A model generated the notes under the pieces. That model saw only the letters and a program-made list of their open reading frames with translations, did no database searches and had not been told where the DNA came from. Positions 18,259-29,949 of a DNA stretch of 64,000 nt are shown here, piece by piece. The DNA comes from Rhyzopertha dominica (Eukaryota; Arthropoda; Insecta; Coleoptera; Bostrichidae), in assembly GCA_025024175.1 (NCBI GenBank), contig QCXZ01000041.1:21261786-21325785 (forward strand), read 5' to 3'. Position 1 is the stretch's first letter, and each line of letters begins with the position of its first letter. The position numbers and the translations under genes are program-made.

Positions 18259-18867
18259 ATGTATTCAGAACCGTCATATTTAGTAGTAGATATTCAAGGA
18301 TTTCAATATGGAAGAGGCGGCAACTTTATAGTCAAGGAACTTGCAGCTGTGTGTTTGCAGAGCAGAAGGTATATGCATGTTCTGTTTAAACCACCCAAAC
18401 CTTTTAAGAAGTTATCTAAGCGAGAGCAATCTCAATATCGTTGGTTAGAAGGGAACTATTTGGGCGGTATAAGATGGTCGGATGGATATGCTGATCTAAA
18501 CATGTTACCATCTTTATTGCGTAAAATGCTTACATCATGCACCACAAATAAGAAGAGGAAGAATTCAACAGATATGGACACGCAACCCATAGACGATGTG
18601 TATATACTATGCAAGGGAAGTGAGAAGAAAACCATTCTACAATCCTATATCGATCATAATGATATGGGTATTGCTGCCTCAGTTGTTGATTTGGATGATT
18701 ATCGAGCATACTTGCCCGATATTGAAAGCCTGCATACGGCAGAACCATCGGACATACCAACATGTCTCTTCCACAACTGTCGAAAGGAATGTACACATTG
18801 CGCATTAAAAAATGTATGGTACATATGTAATATTCTGTCATGCTATAATTTACGTTACATATTGTAG
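18259..18867 (+). CDS. Polinton protein with possible RNase H-like/DEDHC-type fold, 202 aa
   Basis: The ATG at 18259 is preferred; the frame is open slightly upstream but without ATG. The protein begins YLVVDIQGF, which looks like the first beta strand and acidic residue of an RNase H-like nuclease. It continues FIVKELAA, HVLFKPPKPFKKLSKREQ, RWLEGNYLGGIRWSDG, and a strand-helix-strand (VYILCKGSEKKTILQSYI ... AASVVDLDDY). The C-terminus has CLFHNCRKECTHCALKNVW, a Cys/His pattern reminiscent of the DEDHC motif region of Maelstrom-type domains. This family recurs in arthropod Polinton-like loci as I recall. A nuclease role is a hypothesis only; acidic metal ligands beyond the first are not certain. 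Confidence 0.65.
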   Translation: MYSEPSYLVVDIQGFQYGRGGNFIVKELAAVCLQSRRYMHVLFKPPKPFKKLSKREQSQYRWLEGNYLGGIRWSDGYADLNMLPSLLRKMLTSCTTNKKRKNSTDMDTQPIDDVYILCKGSEKKTILQSYIDHNDMGIAASVVDLDDYRAYLPDIESLHTAEPSDIPTCLFHNCRKECTHCALKNVWYICNILSCYNLRYIL

Positions 18868-18878
18868 AAGAAGAAATC

Positions 18879-18884
18879 AATAAA
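18879..18884 (+). terminator. Poly(A) signal closing the rightward block
   Basis: AATAAA twelve bases after the last Polinton stop. It probably serves the final gene and any longer polycistronic transcript. Confidence 0.5.
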
Positions 18885-19168
18885 GAAAATTATAAGAATA
18901 ATGACATTATTTTATTCTAATATTAGTATTAAAAATCCGGGGAAAATGAATGCATCTAATAAGATACTATTTATCAACATGCAAATTCAAATAATTTTTT
19001 TTAATAATAAGTTACTATTTATCAACATGCAAATTCAAATCATATTTCTCATCCCGTCACATAAAAAAATCGAAAAATTAAAAAATTTTGATCGCGATAG
19101 CGAATTACACATGCTCACACAGGCTAATATGCAAATGATTGATACAGATCCCCCATCAGAGGTCTACT
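18885..19168. other. Right flank of Polinton with a 48-bp direct repeat
   Basis: AT-rich non-coding sequence. A segment containing ACTATTTATCAACATGCAAA occurs twice, near 18966 and 19014, about 48 bp apart. No match to the left flank was seen, so the right terminal inverted repeat appears to be missing or replaced by satellite. Confidence 0.55.
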
Positions 19169-22100
19169 CTTCATTATAGCATATCGGAAGCGAATATGTC
19201 CATTAAAAGGCACAATTGGTCAAACTAGCAATATTAAAAACGATGCATTCACTTTAAAAACAGATGCTTCATTATAACAAATCGAAAGCGCAGACGACCA
19301 TTAAAAGGGACAATTGGCCAAATTAACAATATTAGAGACCATGCAGTCACTTTAATACGGCATCCTGTTACGCTTTCTGGTAACAGTTGCTTCATTATAG
19401 CAAATCGTAAGCGAAGACGTCCATTAAAAGACAATTAGTCAAACTAACAATATTAGAGACGATGCATTCATTTTAAAACGGCATCCTATCATGGATTCTG
19501 GAAACAGTTGATTCATTACAGCAAACTGGAAGCGAAGACGGCCATTAAAACCCACAATTGGTCAAACTAATAATATTAGAGACAATGTATTGACTTTAAT
19601 ACCGCATCCTCTTATACTTTCTGGAAATCGTTGCCTCATTATAGCAGATCAGAAGGGAAGACGACCATTAAAAGATACAATTGGTCAAACTAACAATATT
19701 ACAGACAATGCATTCACTTTAGTAGGGCATCCTCTTATGCCTTCTATATATGTTTGCGTCATTATAGCATATTGGAAGCGAAGACGACCATTAAAGGCCA
19801 CAATTGGTCTATCTAACATTATTAGAAGCGATGCATTCACTTTAATACGGCATCCTTTTATCCATTCGGGAAACAGTTGCTTCATTATAGCATATCCGAA
19901 GCGAAGACAACCATTAAAAGGCACAATTCATCAAACTAACAATATTAGAGACAATGCATTCACTTAAATACGGCATCCTCTTATGCTTTCTGGAAATAGT
20001 TGCGTCATTCTAGCAGATGGGAAGCGAAGACGACCATTAAAGGCCACAATTGGTCAAACTAACAATATTAGAAACGATGCATTCATTTTAAAATGCATCG
20101 TTTCTAATATTGTTAGTTTGACCAATTGTGGCCTTTAATGGTCGTCTTCGCTTCCCATCTGCTAGAATGACGCAACTATTTCCAGAAAGCATAAGAGGAT
20201 GCCGTATTTAAGTGAATGCATTGTCTCTAATATTGTTAGTTTGATGAATTGTGCCTTTTAATGGTCGTCTTCGCTTCGGATATGCTATAATGAAGCAACT
20301 GTTTCCCGAATGGATAAAAGGATGCCGTATTAAAGTGAATGCATCGCTTCTAATAATGTTAGATTGACCAATTGTGGCCTTTAATGGTCGTCTTCGCATC
20401 CTTTTATTCATTTAGGAAACAGTTTATTCGTTATAGCATATCGGAAGCGAAGACGACCATTAAAAGGCACAATTGATCAAACTAACAATATTAGAGACAA
20501 TGCATTCACTTAAATACGGCATCCTCTTATGCTTTCTGTAAATAGTTGCGTCATTCTAGCAGATAGGAAGCGAAGACGACCATTAAAGGCCACAATTGGT
20601 CAAACTAACAATATTAGAAACGATGCATTCACTTTAGTACGGCATCCGCTTATGCTTTTCTGGAAAAAGTTGCTTGATTATAGCATATAGAAAGCGAAGA
20701 CGACCATTTAAAGGCACAATTGGATAAACTAACAATATTGGAGACGATGCATTCATTTTAATACGGCATCATCTTACGCTTTCTGGTAACAGTTGCTTGA
20801 TTATAGCAGATCGGAAGCGAAGAAAACATTTAAAATACACAATTGGTCAAACTAACTATATTAGAGACAAAGCATTCATTTTAATACGGCATTTTCTTAT
20901 GCTTTCTAGTAACAGTTGCTTCATTATAGCAAATCGGAAACGAAGACGACCATTAAAAGACAATTGGTCAATCTAACAATATTAGAGACGATGCTTTCCT
21001 ATTAATACGGCATCCTCTTATGCATTCTGGAAACAGTTGTTTCATTATAGCATATCGGAAGCAAAGATGACCATTAAAAGGCACAATTGATCAAACTAAC
21101 AATATTAGAGACAATGCATTCACTTTAATACGACATCCTCTTAAGCTTTCTGTAAATAGTTGCTCCATTATAGCATATGTGAAGCAAAGACGACCATTAA
21201 AGGCCACAATTGGTCAAACTAACAATATTAGAAACGATGCATTTACATTAATACGGCATCCTCTTATGCATTCTGGCAACAGTTGCTTCATTATAGCATA
21301 TAGGAAGCGAAGACGACCATTAAAAGGCACAATTGGTCAAACTAACAATACTAAAGACAATGCATTCACTTAAATACGGCATCCTCTTATGCTTTCTGTA
21401 AATAGTTGCGTCATTCTAACAGATGGCCAGTGAGGACGACCATTAAAGGCCACAATTGGTGAAACTAACAATATTAGCAACGATGCATTTCACTTTAATA
21501 CGGCATCCTCTTATGCATTCTGGAAACAGTTGCTACATTATGGCATATCGGAAGCGAAGACGACCATTAAAAGGCACAATTGATCAAACTAACAATATTA
21601 GAGACAATGCATTCACTTAAATACGGCATCCTCTTATGCTTTCTGTAAATAGTTGCGTCATTCTAGCAGATGCGAAGCGAAGACGACCATTAAATTCACA
21701 ATTGGTCAAACTAACAATATTAGAAACGATGCATTCACTTTAGTACGGCATCCTCTTATGCATTCTGGAAACAGTTGCTTCATTATAACAAATCGAAAGC
21801 GAAGACGACCATTAAAAGGGACAATTGGTCTAATTAACAATATTAGTGACCATGCAGTCACTTTAATACCGCATCCTCTCACTTTCTGGAATCAGGTGCA
21901 TCATTATACCTGATCGGAAGCGCAGACATCCATTAAAAGACACAATTGGTTAAACTAACAATATTAGAGACGATGATGAATTCTTTTTAATACGGCTTCC
22001 TCTTATGGAAAACTAACTATATTAGAGACAAAGCATTCACATTAATACGGCATCCTCTTATGCATTCTGGCAACAGTTGCTTCATTATAGCCTATAGGAA

Positions 22101-24879
22101 GCGAAGACGACCATTAAAAGGCACAATTGGTCAAACTAACAATATTAAAGACAATGCATTAACTTAAATACGGCATCCTCTTATGCTTTCTGTAAATAGT
22201 TGCGTCATTCTAGCAGATGGCAGCGAAGACGACCATTAAAGGCCACAATTTGTGAAACTAACAATATTAGAAACGATGCATTCACATTAATACGGCATCC
22301 TCTTATGCATTCTGGAAACAGTTGCTACATTATGGCATATCGGAAGCGACGGCGACCATTAAAAGGCACTTTTGTCAAACTAACAATATTAGAGACAATG
22401 CATTCATATTAGGAATGATGCATTCACTTTAATACTGCATCCTGTTATGCTTTCTGGTAACAGTTGCTTCATTATAGCAAATCGGAAGCGAAGACGATCA
22501 TTAATTAATAGACAATTGGTCAAACTAACAATATTAGGGACGACGCACCCATTTTAATACGGCATCCTCTCATGCATTCTGGAAACAGTTGCTTCATTAC
22601 AGCAAACTGGAAGAGAAGACGGCCATTAAAAGGCACAATGGTCAAACTAACAATATTAGAGACACTGTATTGACTTTAATACCGCATCCTCTTATACTTT
22701 CTGGACACCGTTGCCTCATTATAGCAGATCGGAAGCGAAGACGACCATTAAAAGACACAGTTGGATAAACAACAATTTTAGAGACGATTTAATACGGCAT
22801 GCTCTTATGCATTCTGGAAACAATTGCTTCATTATAGCAGATCGAAACCGAAAACGACCATTACAAGGAACAGTTGGTCAAACTAGCAATATTAGAAGCG
22901 ATGCGTTTACTTTAATACGGCATCCTCTTGTGCATTCTGGAAACAGTTGCTTCATTATAGCAAATCGAAAGCCAAGACGACCATTAAAATGCACTATTTG
23001 TCAAACTAACAATATTAGAGGCAAAGCAGTCACTTAAATAAGGCATCCTCTTGTGCTTTCTGTAAATAGTTGCTTCATTATAGCAGATGGGAANCTAAGA
23101 CGTTCATTAATAGGCACAATTGGTCAAACTAGCAATATTAGAAACGATGCATTCACTTATATCATATTATACGGCTTCCTCTTATGCACTCTGGAAACAG
23201 TTGCTCATTATAGCATATCGGAAGCGAAGACAACCATTAGAAGGCACAATTGATCAAACTAACAATATTAGAGACATTGCATTCACTTAAATACGGCGTC
23301 CTCTTAAGCTTTCTGTAAATAGTTGCGTCATACTAGCAGATGGGATGCGAAGACGACCATTAAAGGCCACAATTGGTCAAACTAACAATATTAGAAACGA
23401 TGCATTCACTTTAGTACGGCATCCTCTTATGTATTCTGGAAACAGTTGCTTGATTATAGCATATCGGAAGCGAATACGTCCATTAAAAGGCACAATTGGT
23501 CAAACTAGCAATATTAAAAACGATGCATTCACTTTAATACGGCATCCTCTTATGCACTCTGGAAACAATTCCTTCATTATAACAAATCGAAAGCGAAGAC
23601 GACCATTAAAAGGGACACAATTGGTCAAATTAACAATATTAGAGACCATGCAATCACTTTTAATACGGCATGCTCTTACTTTCTAGAAACAGGTGCTTCA
23701 TTATACCTGATCGGAAGCGAAGATAACCATTAAAAGACACAATTGGTTAATTTAACAATATTGGAGACTATGCATTCAATTTAATACGGCATCCTCTCAT
23801 GCATTCTGGAAACAGATGATTCATTACAGCAAACTGGAAGCGAAGACGGCCATTAAAAGGCACAATTGGTCAAACTAACAATATTAGAAACGATGCATTC
23901 ACTTTAATACGGCATCCTCTTTTGCATTCCGGAAACAGTTGCTACATTATAGCATATCGGAAGCGAAGCCGACCATTAAGTCACTTTGGTCAAACTAACA
24001 ATATTAGAGACACTGTACTGACTTTAATACCGCGTCCTCTTATACTTTCAGGAAACCACTGTCTCATTATAGCAGATCGGAAGCGAAGACGACCATTAAA
24101 GGCCGCAATTGGTCAAACTAACAATATTAGAAACGATGCATTCACTTAATACGGCATCCTCTTATGCCCTCTGGAAACAGTTCCTTCATTACAACAAATC
24201 GAAGGCGAAGACGACCATTAAAAGGGACAATTGGTCTAATTAACAATATTAGAGACCATGCAGTCACTTTAATTCGGCATCGTCTCACTTTCTAGAAACG
24301 TGTTTCATTATACCTGATCGGAAGCGAAGACAACCATTAAAAGACAATTGAGTTAAACTAACAATATTGGAGACGATGCATTCAATTTAATACGGCATCC
24401 TCTTACGCTTTCTGGTAACAGTTGTTTCGTTATAACAGATCGAAAGGGAAGAAAACAATTAAAATACACAATTGGTCAAACTAACTATATTAGAGACAAG
24501 GCATTCATTTTAATACGGCATTGTCTTATGCTTTCTGGTAACAGTTGCTTCATTATAGCATATCGGAAGCGAAGACCAACATTAAAATACGCAATTGGTC
24601 AAACTAACAATATTAGGAACGATGCATTCACTTTAATACTGCATTCTGTTATGCTTTCTGGTAGTTGCTTCATTATAGCAAATCGGAAGCGAATACGACC
24701 ATTAAAAGACAATTGCTCAAACTAACAATATTAGAGAACCCGCACGCATTTTAATGCGGCTTCCTCTTATGCATTCTGGAAACAGTTGATTCATTACAGG
24801 AAACTGGAAGCGAAGACGGCCATTAAAAGGCACAATGGTCAAACTAACAAAATTTAGAGACGTTGCATTCACTTTAACA
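19169..24879 (+). repeat. 123-bp satellite array, mainly forward orientation
   Basis: About 46 head-to-tail units. The consensus period counted by hand is about 123 bp (GAAGCGAAGACGACCATTAA ... GGTCAAACTAACAATATTAG ... GATGCATTCACTTTAATACG ... CATCCTCTTATGC ... AACAGTTGCTTCATTATAGC). Units differ by roughly 5-15% and by small indels. Variant types recur (for example ATAGTTGCGTCATTCTAGCAG against ACAGTTGCTTCATTATAGCA), implying higher-order structure. One block at 20092-20397 is inverted. Confidence 0.95.
19778..20397. repeat. Large near-perfect palindrome inside the satellite array
   Basis: The arms 19778-20087 and about 20096-20397 are reverse complements with about two mismatches in 300 bp, centred on CATTTTAAAATG. 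Other units in the array differ far more from each other. Both arms share rare variants (for example AATTCATCAAAC and CCATTCGGG). After 20397 the array returns to forward orientation. Confidence 0.9.
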
Positions 24880-25249
24880 CGTTGGCTGCTGCAGCGTGTA
24901 AGCTAGAACTTCACCCTTGCTAACATTTTTTTTTACATAGTTGTCTTGATTATTATATTGAAGTACTAAATATTATCAAATAGAGTTCAAAAACAGTTTT
25001 TTTGTTATATTACACTCTTTTTTTACTCTTATAAAATATTCCCTCCTTAGCTTTTCCGATTGTTTTAATGTGTCCATTGATGTTATTAGAGACTGTTTGT
25101 TAGAGACTTTTCGAAATCGGTGACCTTGTCCGAGGTCAACAGCTCATCCTTCTTGCCTTGCATCTCCTTGCGCAAAAACTACATTGGATGCCTGGCGATT
25201 TTGTGCTGATATATCAGGCATTTCAAATTATATGCAAAACCAACATCTC
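24880..25249. other. Unannotated spacer between satellite and BEL/Pao remnant
   Basis: AT-rich at first and more mixed from about 25080. It probably includes decayed downstream sequence of the minus-strand BEL/Pao fragment, but I could not read a convincing frame. Confidence 0.4.
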
Positions 25250-26640
25250 AAAGTGCGTGCAACTGGGCATCAAAGTCTCAAAAGTCCTCTCTTGGAATGC
25301 TCAATTTTCAGTTTTTTAACGGCACAATAACCAAAGTTATGGACGTTTAAACCACCGAATGGCACAACACGTGAACACGGTTCTACAGATAATGCCAAGA
25401 GGGTTGTTTCCTCAACCAATTTACTTTCGGGTAAGTCAGATGTATTTTTATATTCATCTACAGGCCCCTGGGAGGAAGGCAAATACAAAAACTCGGGGCC
25501 ATTCCACCACAGATCGCATTTCAACAACTCGGAGGGAAATAATCCCCGACTGGCGGGGTCCGCGGGATTCTGGTCTTCTGGAACGAATCTCCACAAGGCG
25601 GTCGGTGCATATTCATGAATCTGTGATACACGATTCTACAAATGTTACAAATATTAAGCTTAAAGGGAGGTGTTCTTATCCATGACAAGGCAGTAGAAGA
25701 GTGAAAAACAAATGGGTTCCGACAAAGATAATTCAGAAAAGCAAGGAGCTATGTGATTTAGCAATTTTGAGAGTAAGTGAACAGCTCCAAACTCTAAACG
25801 TGGTATCGTCCATATCTTTAAGAGTGTAACACGGGTTTTAGCGATAATGAGAGACAAAGATACGTTTTCATCTGAAGACAAGAAGATTAACAACGAGGAA
25901 TTTCAACATTATGCAACCGAGAAAATTCGTTTTGGATACGCTCCCAATGCATGCAATGCATCAAATATTTTAAGTTAAAGATAAAAGGAGCAATGTACCC
26001 ATTATTGGCGTACGTTCTAGCTATTCTAGAAAGAATCCCTCGTTTTGTGGGGGGGTTCTGAAGTCTTCAATTTTCATTAGCTATCTACCAAATTAAACCT
26101 AAAACTTTAAGAAGAACGAGCAGCTATAGGTAAAGAATTTGTAGAATTTTGATTTATTTGAGGATGTAAGCTCGCCCACTTACCCAATTCAAATCCACCA
26201 AGTTTAAAAAAAGCGGTAAGCTCTTGTAAGAGATTCAACTTCTTGGACGGTGTCACCGCCCGTGAGAATATCATCAACAAAACGGCACTGTGCGATCATT
26301 TTTGCAGCGTTGGGGCATTCAGATCCATGATCATGTTACAAATGAGAAATAAATCGCAAAGCTAAAAAGGGACTTGAAGCCGCACCGAAGATAACTCGTG
26401 TGTGCTCCCATTCCAGTAAGGGATTGCAATCGTGAAACCTCCTAAAAATATGTAAATACTGACCATCCTCTGGATATACTTCAATTGAGCGGAACATCTG
26501 GCATATATCGCAAGTAAACAATTTTGAAAAATCTGAATTTTGTGATTATACGACCTATATCGGTTTGCAACTTAGGGCTTGGAATAAGAAAATTATTTAA
26601 ACTATTCCCGTTAGAATCATTTTCTGCAGGATTAAATACA
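25250..26640 (-). pseudogene. BEL/Pao retrotransposon fragment A (RT, RNase H, start of integrase)
   Basis: On the minus strand, reading right to left, there is an RT palm section (FTCDICQMFRSIEVYPEDGQ ... VIFGAASSPFLALR, 26336-26521). Next is a connection segment (GGFELGKWASLHP, about 26150-26230), then the RNase H-type IPRLEFGAVHLLSKLLNHI (25660-25893). The stretch typical of the Pao polyprotein before the integrase follows (WRFVPEDQNPADPASRGL, 25270-25596). Frames are broken and sections missing, so it is inactive. It lies between two satellite blocks. Confidence 0.8.
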
Positions 26641-26791
26641 ACGCCTTAACTACTCCATGATGTGTCATAACATAACAAGAGGGGGGGTGTTAGCAATTAC
26701 AAGTTGCTCTTGTAAAATGTATTCTTGAATATTTTCCGAATAACGTTTGTGAAAATTAGAATCCTTCCTAAATCGCGATTCTAGTTCAGTT

Positions 26792-27222
26792 CAGTTGCGT
26801 CATTATAGCAGTTCGGAAGCGAAGACGACCATTAAAAGACAATTGGTTAATCTAGGAATATTAGAGACGATGCATTCCCTTTAATACGGCATCCTCTTAT
26901 GCATTCTGGAAACAGTTGCTTCATTAAGCAAATCGGAAGCGAAGACAACCATTAAAAGGCACAATTGGAAAACTAGCAATATTAGAGACGATGCATTCAC
27001 TTTAATACCGCATCCTCTTCTACATTCTGGTAACAGCTGCTTCATTATAGCAGAACGAAAGCGAAGACCATTAAAAGGCACAATTGGTCAAACAATATTT
27101 GAGACGATGCATTCACTTCTTCGCTTCCCATCACCTACAACGAAGCAACTATTTCCAGAAAGCATAATAGGATGCCGTATTAAAGTGAATGCATTGTCTC
27201 TAATATTGTTAGTTTGACAAAT
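26792..27222. repeat. Short satellite block with an inversion junction
   Basis: About two and a half 123-bp units run forward from 26792 to about 27117. The block then switches abruptly to reverse orientation (27118-27222, about one unit). The junction is within the GATGCATTCACT part of the unit. Confidence 0.85.
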
Positions 27223-27469
27223 AGTCAAAATTACCCTTTTTAAATTTCTGCCATTAATGGACCAATATGTTTGCCGCAGATGATTCAAAAGCGCTTGCGT
27301 ATCCAGATGGAAGTGTCTATGTGTTCATATGTGACTATCATTTTTGTTAAGTGGATTTTCTCAGATAAAATTATTTGATGTTTTTCATTAAAATTCAGCA
27401 TGGAATTACGAATTCTTCCGCGTTGCTCCATGATTTGATCTCCTTTTGCTGTGATAAGCAAATCACTTC

Positions 27470-29075
27470 TTCATTAAAATCTTCTAGCTGAGATCTTTAT
27501 AAGTGCAGCCTCGGCGTACTCCAATTCCTCCACACTTAATGGTCCGGTTATAGGCCATATATTATCGTTAAATTTTGACCTTTTAATAAATCTCAAGCAA
27601 TAAGCTGTAATTCTTTGCAGTTTGAGTGAATTAGAAAACTTTAGAAAGAAATTGTAAGTAGTTGTAGCTAAATTGCAGCCCAATTTTGTAGCTTTCAGCT
27701 CTAGTTCACTCTCTGAAATTTCCTGAATAGGCTACTTACAAGGCCCCAACTGCTCGCCCTGTGATATCCACTTTGGTCCTTTCCACCATATGGAAAGTTT
27801 AATAAGTTGTTTGGGAGAACATCCTCTTGATTATTATTATTATGAGCTGAATTGTGTTTGGGGTTGATCCATTTCCAGCTACCGCTATCAGTTAACATCT
27901 GGATATCTGCAACTCGATTCGAGACGGAGGTTTGAACTTGTGAGCTGGAGTTTTGATCCATGTCAACGTAATTGTAGTCAGATTAAGGAACTACCTTGCT
28001 TATTTTAAGACGAATTACTGACAAATTTGCGAGTAATTGCGCCGCACACAACTCTAATCTGGGTAATATTACTTCTTTTCAATGGTGCAACTCTAGATTT
28101 GGAACAGAGTAAATGAGTTTCAGATGACACTGCATTCCTCGTTTGAATAAAGATGCAAGCACCATAAGCGGCTTCTGAAATATTACAGAAGCCATGTAGT
28201 TGACAATCCTCTACGTTTTCTATAATAACCTTTCTAGGAATCTTTAATTCAGATAACAAATTCAGTTCACAAGTAATTATGTTCCAAGCCTTTGCAATAT
28301 TATCAGGAACTACTTCCTCCCAACCAAGATTAGTTTGCCACAACTGTTGTATTAAAATTTTTGTTCGGCACGTGATGGGGCCTAGTAAACCTAAGGTGTC
28401 AAATAGTTTTGCAATTTGTGATAAAAGGATTCTCTTAGTAAGATGCCAATTGTTATTTTCAGATTCAAACTATGATAAGCCATCAAAATGTGCATTCCAA
28501 TATAAACCTAACATTTTAGTAGGTTGCGAACTGTCTAGCAATTGTATTGGGTCTCCAGAGGTATTTTCGATACTTTCAGCAGTCTTACATCATTTGAAGA
28601 CCATTTCCGTAAATTGAATCCTCCAGATTTGAGAAGCGCATGCATTTGATCTCTTAGTAACCTTGTTTCGTCTATGCTGCTTCTACCTGTTACCAAATCG
28701 TCGACGTAGAAATCACGCTTGAGTACTTCACTGGCTACAGCAAAATTATCACCTTCATAATCGGCAAGCTTAAGCAAGCACCGTACTGAGAGATAGGGTG
28801 CTGAACTTGTCCCGTAAGTTATGGTTATAAATTCATAAGTTTTTAGCTCTTCCAATTCATTTGCTCTCCATAGAATTTTTTAATATTTTGTCATCCGGAT
28901 GTACTTTTATTTGGCCGTACATTTTTTCTATATCTGCAGTTATCACGTACTGGTGCGTTCGGTATCTTAAAATTATCTCGAATAATCTATCTTGAATTCT
29001 TGGGCCAACCATTTGTATCTCATTTAAGGAAACACCTGTGCTTGAAGCTGCAGAAGCATCAAATACTACTGTAAT
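27470..29075 (-). pseudogene. BEL/Pao retrotransposon fragment B (RT to pre-integrase)
   Basis: Minus strand, right to left. An RT N-terminal part is readable at about 28870-29070 (VVFDASA ... SLNEIQMVGPRIQDRLFEII ... ITADIEKMYGQI). The RT core follows with ITYGTSSAPYLSVRCLLKLA and the catalytic YVDDLVTG (28535-28855). Then comes LHGFCNISEAAYGACIFIQT ... LLCSKSRVAPLK of the Pao RNase H region (28005-28343). A pre-integrase part carries NRVADIQMLTD (27701-27961) and LEYAEAALIK (27474-27683). Several frame changes and stops make it inactive. It is better preserved than fragment A and extends the same kind of element in the same orientation. Confidence 0.85.
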
Positions 29076-29094
29076 TTTGGTACTAATATTTAAA

Positions 29095-29552
29095 ATGCCG
29101 TATTAAAGTAAATGCATCTTCTCTAATATTGTTAGTTTGACCAATTGTGTAATTTAAATGTTTTCTTCGTTTAGAATCTGATATAATGATGCAACTATTT
29201 CCAGAAAGCATATGAGGATGCCGTATTAAAGTGAATGCATTGTCACTAATATTATTAATTTGACCAAAGTGCCTTTTAATGGTAGTCTTTGCTTCCGATT
29301 TGCTATAATGAAGCAACAGTTTCAGGAATGCATAAGATGTTGCTGTATTAAAGGGAATGCATTGTCTCTAATATTGTTAGTTTGACCAGTAGTGCATTTT
29401 AATGGTCGTCTTAGCTTCCGATTTGCTATAATGAAGCAGCTGTTTCTAGAAAGCATAAGAGGATGCCGTATTAAAGTGAATGCATTGTCTCTAATGTTGT
29501 TAGTTTGACCAAAGTGCCTTTTAATGGTCGTCATCGCTTCCGATTTGCTATT
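29095..29552 (-). repeat. 123-bp satellite block, reverse orientation
   Basis: About 3.7 units of the satellite, read on the minus strand. Its left edge abuts the BEL/Pao fragment. Its right edge is cut within GATTTGCTAT by the Gypsy LTR at 29554. Confidence 0.9.
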
Positions 29553-29553
29553 G

Positions 29554-29921
29554 TTATGTTACTGGGTGTTCAAAATGAAGCGTAGTGGACTCAAACAATC
29601 AGTAAACAGGAAAAGAAATTCTTTTTATTAACTTCAAAAACTGCCCTTCAAAAATTGACAAATCTACCTTACCTATATTTTTAAGATAATATTTTGTCGG
29701 ATAGATCGCTGTCTCTTGAAAACACTGACAAAAAGTTAATAGTCTGACGTTTCGATTACACCTGTAATCTTTGTCAAAGACGAAGAACCTCAAAATTTGC
29801 CTGACAAGTTCAAACAAAATTTTGAACAAAATATCTTATTATATTATGGACGCTAAAAGTATTCACCCTCGTATACCTATATTTTTATTTATTTTTTTAC
29901 CGGCAATCCGCGCACGTCACA
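29554..29921 (-). repeat. Gypsy 3' long terminal repeat (368 bp)
   Basis: On the plus strand it runs from TGTTATG to CGTCACA, so on the element strand it starts TGTGACG and ends CATAACA, the usual TG...CA. Just outside it lies a polypurine tract on the element strand, AAGGAGGGTGAAG. The left edge joins satellite directly. No second LTR is present in the window. Confidence 0.8.
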
Positions 29922-29949
29922 CTTCACCCTCCTTAAAGATATTTCGTCT

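Larger units (their letters stand above)
5290..19168 (+). mobile_element. Polinton/Maverick element (boundaries approximate)
   Basis: The content defines the class: protein-primed family B polymerase, retroviral-type integrase with chromodomain, FtsK/A32-type ATPase, adenain-like cysteine protease, and two jelly-roll-type capsid proteins. Eleven to twelve genes form three blocks: polymerase rightward, four genes leftward, then seven genes rightward. All recognisable genes in this copy are open, so the element looks young or was recently active. Neither end is defined: no terminal inverted repeat pair or 6-bp target duplication was found, and the right side stops where 123-bp satellite begins at about 19169. 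The left coordinate is set at the first subterminal repeat and is a guess. Confidence 0.93.

Noticed and set aside
13930..18867. Integrated adenovirus or parvovirus
   Set aside because: Protease and PLA2 motifs resemble those viruses. The combination with an rve-type integrase, an A32-type ATPase and this polymerase B is the Polinton signature.
19169..24879. CRISPR-like array
   Set aside because: The whole 123-bp unit repeats without unique spacers, in a eukaryotic genome; it is a satellite.
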